From Pseudomonadales bacterium (GTDB lineage: Bacteria; Pseudomonadota; Gammaproteobacteria; Pseudomonadales; Azotimanducaceae), in assembly GCA_041395945.1 (NCBI GenBank), contig JAWKZN010000001.1, positions 744,001 through 808,000 of the forward strand: 64,000 nucleotides of DNA, given 5' to 3'. The position numbers and the translations under genes were made by a program. The notes under the pieces were generated by a model, which searched no databases, was not told the DNA's origin, and was given only the letters and a program-made list of their open reading frames with translations. This document shows positions 25,972 to 33,052 of this stretch, piece by piece. Positions within the stretch are counted from its first letter, which is position 1. Each line of letters opens with the position of its first letter.

Positions 25972-26484
25972 GTGGCGGACACCTCTCTGAGTTCAGCACA
26001 GGAAAATCCGGGACTGGAAGATCCGGAACTGGAAAATCATAAACAAACAGAAGCCGCCTATCGCACGGCCCTCGACAGCGCCGTGCGCTACCTCGCCCGG
26101 CGGGAGCACAGCCGGGCGGAACTCGCCCAGAAACTCAGGCGTAAAGGTATCGATCGCACCCTGATCGACCGGGTGCTGGCCTATGTCGGCGAACACGACC
26201 TGCAATCAGACAGCCGTTTCATCGAGACCTATGTGCGCAGCCGGCGTGAGCGGGGCTATGGGCCGGTCCGTATCCGGCAGGAACTCGGCAGCCGGGGTAT
26301 CGCGGAATCGGATCTGGAAGACACCCTCACCGAATCTGCTGAGTTCTGGATGGACATCGCCCGCCGGGTACTGGCCAGGAAGTTTCATGTGCCGCCCGAA
26401 ACCCGGGAGGCGTGGAACACTCAGGCGCGATTCCTTGCTCAGCGCGGTTTTCCGTCAGACCTCATCTATCGGGTTCTGGACTGA
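25972..26484 (+). CDS. recX: RecX, regulator of RecA
   Basis: RecX caps or destabilises RecA filaments. The GTG start gives an acidic N-terminus (ADTSLSSAQENPGLEDPE), then the three-helix RecX repeats: ALDSAVRYLARREHSRAELAQ, RFIETYVRSRRERGYGPVRI and QELGSRGIAESDLE. At 170 residues it is close to E. coli RecX (166). It follows recA by 101 bases, most of them tandem repeats, and is probably expressed by read-through. Confidence 0.92.
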   Translation: MADTSLSSAQENPGLEDPELENHKQTEAAYRTALDSAVRYLARREHSRAELAQKLRRKGIDRTLIDRVLAYVGEHDLQSDSRFIETYVRSRRERGYGPVRIRQELGSRGIAESDLEDTLTESAEFWMDIARRVLARKFHVPPETREAWNTQARFLAQRGFPSDLIYRVLD

Positions 26485-26492
26485 TCGATTCA

Positions 26493-26521
26493 TTGACTTA
26501 GCTAATGACTTAGTCTAGTTT
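26493..26521 (+). promoter_or_regulatory. Candidate promoter/operator of the PHD-PIN module
   Basis: TTGACT (26493-26498) and TAGTTT (26516-26521) are 17 bases apart, only 7 bases before the antitoxin ATG, so the message would be nearly leaderless. TGACTTA is repeated at 26494 and 26506, a plausible antitoxin binding site. Confidence 0.35.
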
Positions 26522-26528
26522 GCCGGCG

Positions 26529-26759
26529 ATGACCGAAGTCAACATTCACGAGGCAAAAACCCAACTTTCCAGGTTGCTGCGCCTGGTCGCCGCGGGGGAA
26601 GAAGTCATTATTGCCAGCGCGGGCAGGCCGGTGGCCAGACTGGTTCCCATCGAGCAACCGCCGCGCCGACTGCTGGGGCTCGATGAAGGCCTGTTCGAGA
26701 TCGCGGAGGATTTCGATGATCCCTTGCCGGCGGAAGTGCTGGCGGCATTCGAAGGTTGA
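26529..26759 (+). CDS. Phd/YefM-type antitoxin
   Basis: A 76-residue protein (MTEVNIHEAKTQLSRLLRLV, then AAGEEVIIASAGRPVARLVP) with the full Phd/YefM DNA-binding fold and a short acidic C-terminus (EIAEDFDDPLPAEVL) that would block the toxin. The ATG at 26529 matches family starts; a TTG at 26520 is less likely. It overlaps the toxin by 4 bases (TTGA). As in other type II pairs, it should repress its own promoter. Confidence 0.88.
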   Translation: MTEVNIHEAKTQLSRLLRLVAAGEEVIIASAGRPVARLVPIEQPPRRLLGLDEGLFEIAEDFDDPLPAEVLAAFEG

Positions 26760-27145
26760 AACTACTCCTGGACACTCACGTCTGGCTCTGGATGCAGGCT
26801 GCCCCCAAGCGAATCGAAGCCCGTGCGGCCGAGTTGATCACCGACTCGACTAACGAGGTTCTGCTGTCTGCAGCCAGTGCCTGGGAAATTGCAATCAAAT
26901 ATGCCCTCGGTCGACTGGCCTTGCCGGTGCCGCCTTCGGACTACGTTCCATCCAGAATGGTGCGCAGTGGCACCCGGGGTCTGGTAATCGAACATCGACA
27001 TGCATTGCAGGTCTCGTCGCTGCCTCCCCACCACAGCGATCCCTTCGACCGACTCCTGATTGCTCAGGCGCAGCTGGACGGGGCAATCCTGATCACGGCG
27101 GATCGAAAGCTGGGCGCATACGACGTGCCGCTGCTGGTGATCTGA
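26756..27145 (+). CDS. PIN-domain toxin (VapC-like, PHD partner)
   Basis: The 129-residue product begins LLLDTHVWLWMQ, the first PIN motif with catalytic Asp. SAASAWEIAIKYALGRLALP supplies the middle Glu, and HSDPFDRLLIAQAQLDG with TADRKL the remaining acidic residues, all consistent with an Mg-dependent RNase. The start is TTG, overlapping the antitoxin stop. The pair stands alone between recX and alaS, where it is not a conserved resident, so it is probably an acquisition. The target RNA cannot be told from sequence. Confidence 0.87.
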   Translation: MKLLLDTHVWLWMQAAPKRIEARAAELITDSTNEVLLSAASAWEIAIKYALGRLALPVPPSDYVPSRMVRSGTRGLVIEHRHALQVSSLPPHHSDPFDRLLIAQAQLDGAILITADRKLGAYDVPLLVI

Positions 27146-27215
27146 TCCGCACGTTCGAGTAGATTTGCTCGATTCCGGCTCGTCCCGCGTTGTGCAATCT
27201 CCGGGCGCGTTCCCT

Positions 27216-27221
27216 TATACT
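27216..27221 (+). promoter_or_regulatory. -10 box of a probable alaS promoter
   Basis: TATACT stands 33 bases before the alaS ATG. The best -35 (TTGTGC, 27190-27195) is 20 bases away, which is longer than optimal, so only the -10 is reasonably clear. Confidence 0.35.
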
Positions 27222-27253
27222 GGCGCGCTTTTTTCAAGAACAACGGCGCAATC

Positions 27254-29866
27254 ATGAAGACTGCGGAGCTCCGGGCCGCCTATCTGTCGTTTTTTGAGTC
27301 ACGCGGCCACCGTGTGGTGCCTTCCAGCACCCTGGTTCCGGCAAATGACCCGACGCTGCTGTTCACCAACGCGGGAATGAACCAGTTCAAAGACGCGCTG
27401 CTGGGCCGGGAAGATCCGGGCTACAAGCGGGCGACATCGTCCCAGCGTTGCGTGCGCGCCGGTGGCAAGCACAATGATCTGGAAAACGTCGGCTACACCG
27501 CGCGCCACCTGACCTTCTTTGAGATGCTCGGCAACTTCAGCTTTGGTGATTACTTCAAGGAAGAGACCATCACCTGGGCCTGGGAATTTGTGACCGGTGT
27601 GATGGCCATCGACAAGGACCGGCTCTGGGTCACGGTGCATCCGGACGACGCCGACTCCCGGAAGCTGTGGGAAACCAGGATCGGTCTCGATCGGTCCCGG
27701 GTGATTTCCCTTGAGGAGAATTTCTGGGCGATGGGCGATACCGGCCCCTGCGGACCCTGCACCGAACTGTTTTTCGATCACGGCCCGGCCATTGCCGGGG
27801 GACCTCCCGGCTCCCCGGATGAAGACGGCGACCGCTACATCGAATTCTGGAATCTGGTGTTCCCCCAGTACGATCGTCAGCCGGACGGTACCCTGGATCC
27901 GCTGCCCATGCCGGGCGTGGATACCGGCATGGGCCTGGAGCGCATGACCACCATCCTGCAGAAGCAGCACAGTGTTTATGAGATCGATCTGTTCCGGGCA
28001 CTGATTGGTTCTGCAGGCGGGCTGCTGGGTCTGAAAAACGAAAAGGAGATGCTCGCCAATGCGTCGCTGCGGGTGATCGCAGACCACATCCGCTCGTCCG
28101 CTTTCCTCATCACCGATGGAGTAATGCCCGGTAACGAAGACCGCAGTTATGTGCTCCGCCGTATCATCCGTCGCGGGCTGCGGCACGGCTACAAACTCGG
28201 CATGCCCCAGCCCTTCTTTTATAAGCTGGTGGAGCCGCTGGCGGAGCAGATGGGTGAGGCTTATCCGGAGCTGCGCGAGAAGCAGTCGGAAGTGACCCGG
28301 GCCCTGCTGCGGGAAGAGGAACGTTTTGCCGAGACCCTGAGCTCCGGCATGGAACTGCTGAACGGTACCGTTGCGAAACTGAAGGGCAACGAGATCCCGG
28401 GTGAAGTGGTGTTCCAGCTTTACGATACTTACGGATTCCCTGTTGATCTGACCGCAGACGTCGCCCGGGAACGTAATCTGCAAGTCGACATGGTGGGCTT
28501 CGAGGCGGCGATGGAAGCCCAGCGCTCCCGGGGCAGGGCTTCGGCGCGCTTCGATGCTTCCCTCGGCCAGCGGGTGCACGTGGATGGCAAGGTGGAATTC
28601 ACCGGGCACCGGCACCTGAGTGGTGAAGCCGGGGTGGTCGCCGTGTACGACAAGGCGGGCAGGAAAACTCAGAAGCTCGAGTCCGGCAGTGAAGGGATTG
28701 TGGTGCTCGATCGCACGCCCTTCTATGGCGAGTCGGGTGGTCAGATCGGGGATACCGGATCACTGACCGGAATCGGTATCCGCTTCGATGTCACTGACAC
28801 CCAGGTGAGTGGCGATCAGCTTCTGCATGTCGGGCGGCTTGCCGAGGGATCGCTCGGCGCAGGCGCGCGACTGACGGCGCAGGTAGACGCAGAGCGTCGC
28901 CGGCGCATTCGCCTCAATCATTCCGCCACCCATCTGATGCACGCCGCTTTGCGCAGCACGCTGGGCAAACACGTCCAGCAGAAGGGCTCTCTGGTTGCGC
29001 CGGACCGATTGCGTTTTGACTTCTCGCATCCGGAGCCCATGACCCGGGAGCAGCTGGCGGCGGTGGAAGCGGCAGTGAACGAACAGATTCAGGCTAACAG
29101 TAAAGCGAACACGGAAGTGCTTGATTACGATGATGCGATCGCGCGAGGTGCGATGGCGCTGTTCGGCGAAAAGTATGGAGATCAGGTTCGGGTGCTGACT
29201 ATGGGTGGCGGCTATTCGGTGGAACTCTGTGGTGGCACCCACGTTAAGCGCACCGGTGAGATCGGACTGTTCCGTATCGTTTCTGAAGCGGGTGTGGCTG
29301 CCGGGGTGCGTCGCATCGAAGCAGTCACCGGTCCCGGTGCGCTGGCCTGGTGTGAACAGACCGATCAGCTGCTCGATTCTGTTGCGCAACTCGTGCGCGC
29401 CGGTCGTTCAGAAATTGTCGACAAAGTAGCTGCGGTACTCGAAGAGAATCGTCGCCTCAGTAAGGATATGGCGCGTCTGCAGCAGAAAATGGCTGCCAGT
29501 CAGGGTGCGGAGCTTACGGATCAGGCGGTCGCTGTGGGGGATATCAAAGTGCTCGCAGCTCAGGTGGAGGGCGATGGAGCAGCACTGATGAGCACCCTCG
29601 ACGCCTGCCGGTCCAAGCTCGGCCGGTCGGTGATCCTGCTGGGTCAGGTGAGCGGCGGGAGTGTCTCTCTGATCTCCGGGGTCAGCAAAGACCTCACGGA
29701 TCGGGTCCGCGCACCGGATCTCATCAACGCCATCGGTGCCCAGGTCGGCGCCAAAGGCGGCGGCCGACCGGATATGGCCCGGGCAGGCGGTGGTACCCGG
29801 CCTGAGGCGCTGCCTGCCGCACTGGCATCCGTCGTCGACTGGGTGCGCAAGCAGGTCGGGGACTGA
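27254..29866 (+). CDS. alaS: Alanyl-tRNA synthetase
   Basis: AlaS charges tRNA-Ala and edits mischarged Ser and Gly. The class II catalytic core starts MKTAELRAAYLSFFESRGH with FTNAGMNQFKDALLG. The editing domain has HSATHLMHAALRSTLG and the zinc-binding VELCGGTHVKRTGEIG. The C-terminal C-Ala/DHHA1 domain ends with GGGRPDMARAGGG. The 870 residues are normal. lysC follows 2 bases later; alaS-lysC is a conserved pair in gammaproteobacteria. Confidence 0.97.
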   Translation: MKTAELRAAYLSFFESRGHRVVPSSTLVPANDPTLLFTNAGMNQFKDALLGREDPGYKRATSSQRCVRAGGKHNDLENVGYTARHLTFFEMLGNFSFGDYFKEETITWAWEFVTGVMAIDKDRLWVTVHPDDADSRKLWETRIGLDRSRVISLEENFWAMGDTGPCGPCTELFFDHGPAIAGGPPGSPDEDGDRYIEFWNLVFPQYDRQPDGTLDPLPMPGVDTGMGLERMTTILQKQHSVYEIDLFRALIGSAGGLLGLKNEKEMLANASLRVIADHIRSSAFLITDGVMPGNEDRSYVLRRIIRRGLRHGYKLGMPQPFFYKLVEPLAEQMGEAYPELREKQSEVTRALLREEERFAETLSSGMELLNGTVAKLKGNEIPGEVVFQLYDTYGFPVDLTADVARERNLQVDMVGFEAAMEAQRSRGRASARFDASLGQRVHVDGKVEFTGHRHLSGEAGVVAVYDKAGRKTQKLESGSEGIVVLDRTPFYGESGGQIGDTGSLTGIGIRFDVTDTQVSGDQLLHVGRLAEGSLGAGARLTAQVDAERRRRIRLNHSATHLMHAALRSTLGKHVQQKGSLVAPDRLRFDFSHPEPMTREQLAAVEAAVNEQIQANSKANTEVLDYDDAIARGAMALFGEKYGDQVRVLTMGGGYSVELCGGTHVKRTGEIGLFRIVSEAGVAAGVRRIEAVTGPGALAWCEQTDQLLDSVAQLVRAGRSEIVDKVAAVLEENRRLSKDMARLQQKMAASQGAELTDQAVAVGDIKVLAAQVEGDGAALMSTLDACRSKLGRSVILLGQVSGGSVSLISGVSKDLTDRVRAPDLINAIGAQVGAKGGGRPDMARAGGGTRPEALPAALASVVDWVRKQVGD

Positions 29867-29868
29867 GC

Positions 29869-31110
29869 ATGGCAGTGATCGTGCAGAAATATGGCGGCAC
29901 CAGCGTCGGCAGCCCCGAGCGTATCCAGGCCGTTGCCGATCGTGTGATCGGCTATCGGAATCGGGGTGATCAGGTGATCGTGGTGGTTTCCGCCATGAGC
30001 GGCGAGACCAACCGGCTTGATGCGCTTGCGCGCAGCACGGTCAGCAGGCCCGCGGGCAGAGAGATGGATGTGCTGCTCGCCACCGGCGAACAGGTCACGA
30101 TCGCACTGCTGAGCATGGTACTCACCGACCTTGGTCATCCCGCCAGATCCTATACTGGTGCACAGGTCGGAATACACACCGATGATCAGTTCGGTCGGGC
30201 ACGAATCACCAGCATCGATACGGATGAGTTGCGGCGGGTGCTCGCAGACGGTCAGATTCCCGTCATCGCGGGGTTTCAGGGCGTGGATCCCAAGGGCAGT
30301 ATCACAACCCTCGGTCGCGGCGGCTCGGATACCACGGCTGTGGCCATCGCCGCAGCACTGGGTGTGGATGAATGCGAAATCTGCACCGACGTGGATGGTG
30401 TCTACACCGCTGATCCACGCATCGTCGCAGACGCCCGGCGCCTGCAGCAGATCACCTTTGAAGAAATGCTCGAACTGGCCTCTCTCGGCTCCAAGGTTCT
30501 GCACCCGCGTTCGGTCGAGTTCGCCGGGAAATATCACGTGCCCCTGCGGGTGCTGTCGAGCTTCGAAGACGGCCCTGGCACGCTCATCACCACTGAGAAG
30601 ACCACCATGGAACAACCCATCGTTTCCGGCATTGCCCATGCCCGGGATGAAGCCAAGATCACCATGTCCGGCGTGCCTGATATCCCGGGTGTCGCGTCAA
30701 AGATTCTCGGCCCGATCGGTCGCGCGCCAATTGAAGTCGACATGATCGTGCAGAACACCGGCGCAGACGGACTCACCGACTTCACTTTCACGGTCAAGCG
30801 CGGGGATTATGAGCGTGCACTCGAACTGCTGCGTCCAGTGCAGCAGAAGCTCGGGGCACGTGAGCTTTCCGGTGACAACAAGATTGCCAAGGTCTCGGTG
30901 GTCGGTGTCGGCATGCGCTCCCATGCCGGTGTTGCGACCCGGATGTTTGACGCGCTGGCCGCCGAAAACATCAACATCCTCATGATCTCCACTTCAGAGA
31001 TCAAAATTTCCGTGGTCGTGGCCGAACGCTATCTGGAGCTTGCCGTGCGCTGTATCCACAGTGAGTTCGACCTCGGTAACGGTGGTGGCGTGGCTGTCAC
31101 CGCGAAATAG
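29869..31110 (+). CDS. lysC: Aspartokinase (lysine-sensitive type)
   Basis: Aspartokinase phosphorylates aspartate at the entry to Lys, Thr, Met and diaminopimelate synthesis. VQKYGGTSVGSPERIQAVA is the N-terminal signature, with ATGEQVTIALLSM and GRGGSDTTAVAIAAALG in the kinase domain. Two ACT domains follow (ITMSGVPDIPGVASKILG and VSVVGVGMRSHAGVATRMF), consistent with feedback control by lysine and/or threonine. The 413 residues fit. csrA normally stands between this gene and tRNA-Ser but only 73 bases separate them. Confidence 0.95.
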   Translation: MAVIVQKYGGTSVGSPERIQAVADRVIGYRNRGDQVIVVVSAMSGETNRLDALARSTVSRPAGREMDVLLATGEQVTIALLSMVLTDLGHPARSYTGAQVGIHTDDQFGRARITSIDTDELRRVLADGQIPVIAGFQGVDPKGSITTLGRGGSDTTAVAIAAALGVDECEICTDVDGVYTADPRIVADARRLQQITFEEMLELASLGSKVLHPRSVEFAGKYHVPLRVLSSFEDGPGTLITTEKTTMEQPIVSGIAHARDEAKITMSGVPDIPGVASKILGPIGRAPIEVDMIVQNTGADGLTDFTFTVKRGDYERALELLRPVQQKLGARELSGDNKIAKVSVVGVGMRSHAGVATRMFDALAAENINILMISTSEIKISVVVAERYLELAVRCIHSEFDLGNGGGVAVTAK

Positions 31111-31183
31111 CGGGCAATCGAAGGTCGAGGAGCAGGTTTTTCTGGAGGATGCGGAGTTTGCTGGTAAACTGCGCGGCACTTTC

Positions 31184-31276
<93 letters not shown>

Positions 31277-31470
31277 TACTAATAAAAACAACGAGTTACG
31301 AATCAATAGAAACCCTCGATAGGGTCGGCCTGCTGCGTAACAAATTCCTTAGAAGTCAATGAGTTGATCTTTGCTGCGTGCTCCTCACAGCTCGCTGAAT
31401 TCGTTCGAGATAGACACGATTTAGCCACGATTTGCTGTGGCTAGATTTCGGAGTAGCCATTGTGGTTTGC

Positions 31471-31581
31471 TGGTGGAGGCGGCGGCAATCACATTGACTT
31501 ATAAATCAATACGTTGCGCTGCTAAACGCCAGGAATACCCCCAAAAATACCCCCAGGCAATGCTGTTAGGAATTGATACGG
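31471..31581 (-). repeat. Attachment-like module, copy 1 (tmRNA 3'-end type)
   Basis: A 111-base segment related to 39841-39951 and 44214-44300. On the minus strand it ends CCGCCGCCTCCACCA, like a tmRNA 3' end. On the plus strand it carries two AATACCCCCA boxes 12 bases apart, of the kind bound by integrase arm domains, and GCTAAACGCC. It ends with GTTAGGAATTGATACGG, shared with copy 2. The whole interval 31276-31742 has no convincing gene. Confidence 0.75.
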
Positions 31582-31742
31582 TTCGCGAGCTCAAACGGCG
31601 CTTGCGGCATGCGATATAGGCTATCGCATCTCACTCGTCCGCGGGCAATCGACCTCTAAGATAGACCGCCTTCGCCGGCCATCATTGTCCGATGGAAAAT
31701 GTTCCCGGCAACCGCATCATCGGCGCAGGCCACCGCTACTAG

Positions 31743-32622
31743 TGCCATCAACCAGAGAACGCGCCGCGCTATCCCTTCTTCGAACGGCATCTACCGAGTC
31801 TGCGAGATAAACTGCAGCGTCACGAGGTGCCACTGCCTCGATTCGTGCTGATCGAGTTCCAGGACTACTTGCGCTGTGGGCGGCTCGAATACGGCTTTGT
31901 GCGGGTCAAGTGCGACGGCTGCCGTCATGAGCATCTGGTCGATCACGTGTTTCCCGAAATGCCCGTCCGTCAATGGGTGCTCAGCTTCCCCTGGCCTCTG
32001 CACCCGCTCTTCGCCAACCAGCCCGATGTACTCGGACGCTGTCTCTCAGTCATCATCCGAGCCATCCAGACGATTCTGGCCCATCGGACAGGACTCACCA
32101 CCGACGCCGGCGCACGCACTGGGGGTCGTGACCCTGATCCAGCGTTTCGGCAGTATGCTGAGTCTGAATGTACACCTGCATATGCTGATATTGGATGGCG
32201 TCTACACGCTGGAGCAGAACGGACCGCGATTTCATCGTGTCGGCGCGCCCCACCCCGCGCAGCCTCGAGCGTCTACTCCATCGACTCGTCCGGCGCATCG
32301 TGCGCAGGCTCACCCGCGACGGAATCCTGGTCGAGGACCCCGAGCAACCCTGGCTCGATCTGGAACCCTCAGACACGCTGGATCATCTGAACGCTGCCTC
32401 GATCCGGTACCGGATCGCTGTCGGACAAGGTGCCGGCGGCAGAACGCTCACGCTCAAGAACCCCGCCCTGGTCCGGACCGACTCGACACCCAACCGTTCA
32501 CCGCTAACCAGACCGGCTTTTCCCTGAACTGTTCTGTCGCCTGCCAGGCCCATCAGCGCAACCGGCTCGAGCGTCTGTGCCTCTATATCACCCGTCCGGC
32601 ACTTTGTCTCGAACGCCTCTGA
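31743..32622 (+). pseudogene. IS91-family transposase remnant
   Basis: Fragments in three frames add up to a broken IS91-type (Y2, rolling-circle) transposase. The first frame reads RHEVPLPRFVLIEFQDYLRCG, YGFVRVKCDGCRHEHLVDHVFP and VRQWVLSFPWPLHPLFANQP. The zinc-finger part between CDGC and LVDHVFP is deleted. A second frame continues GVVTLIQRFGSMLSLNVHLHM and LILDGVYT, a third gives the middle (LERLLHRLVRRIVRRLTRDG), and the second resumes with CQAHQRNRLERLCLYITRPA before a stop. At least two frameshifts and a lost C-terminus make it non-functional. It shows past rolling-circle transposition, which often captures flanking genes. Confidence 0.88.
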
Positions 32623-32713
32623 TCCTGTCCTTCTTCCTGTTCTGCCGGTTCACATGCCACGAGGCCGGAATGGTCCGGCCCGGCCAACACAAACCCGCAA
32701 AAGGAGCAAGAAC

Positions 32714-32974
32714 ATGACCGAACACACTCAAAACACCGAAACCAACGCACCCGCCAAGAGCGAGAGCAACCGTCCCACGCACATCGTCCGCGAGAAAGTC
32801 GGACGCGGCAAGAACGCCGACTTCGAAACTCTCGGCGTCGCCTGGGATCGCGGAGACGGAAGTCTCTACATCAAGCCCTCCGGCACGCAGATCATCGAGG
32901 GCGGCTTCTACGTCTTCCCTACCCCGGAGCAGGAGAGCGCCAGTAGGCCGCTCTTTCCCTCGACGGAAAGATAA
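32714..32974 (+). CDS. Small hypothetical protein, plasmid/IS91-associated type
   Basis: An 86-residue hydrophilic protein with a good ribosome site (AAGGAG, 8 bases before the ATG). A polar N-terminus (TEHTQNTETNAPAKSESNRP) leads to a compact domain THIVREKVGRGKNADFETLG, VAWDRGDGSLYIKPSG and GGFYVFPTPEQE. The pattern (VRE... G-A/V-W ... DG-S-L-Y-I ... FY-FP) resembles small proteins often found near conjugation genes and IS91 elements. I do not know their function. It stands alone just after the transposase remnant and was possibly carried with it. Confidence 0.7.
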   Translation: MTEHTQNTETNAPAKSESNRPTHIVREKVGRGKNADFETLGVAWDRGDGSLYIKPSGTQIIEGGFYVFPTPEQESASRPLFPSTER

Positions 32975-33052
32975 CACCCCGCTTCGTTTGTGCTTGAATC
33001 GAAGGGTCCTTGCCTTACTGCGACCACATGTCGATCAGAACGGGCTTCCCGT

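Noticed and set aside
31437..31619. Possible 60-residue protein across module copy 1
   Set aside because: No ribosome site, and it spans the repeated attachment-like sequence, which is not translated in the same frame in the other copies.
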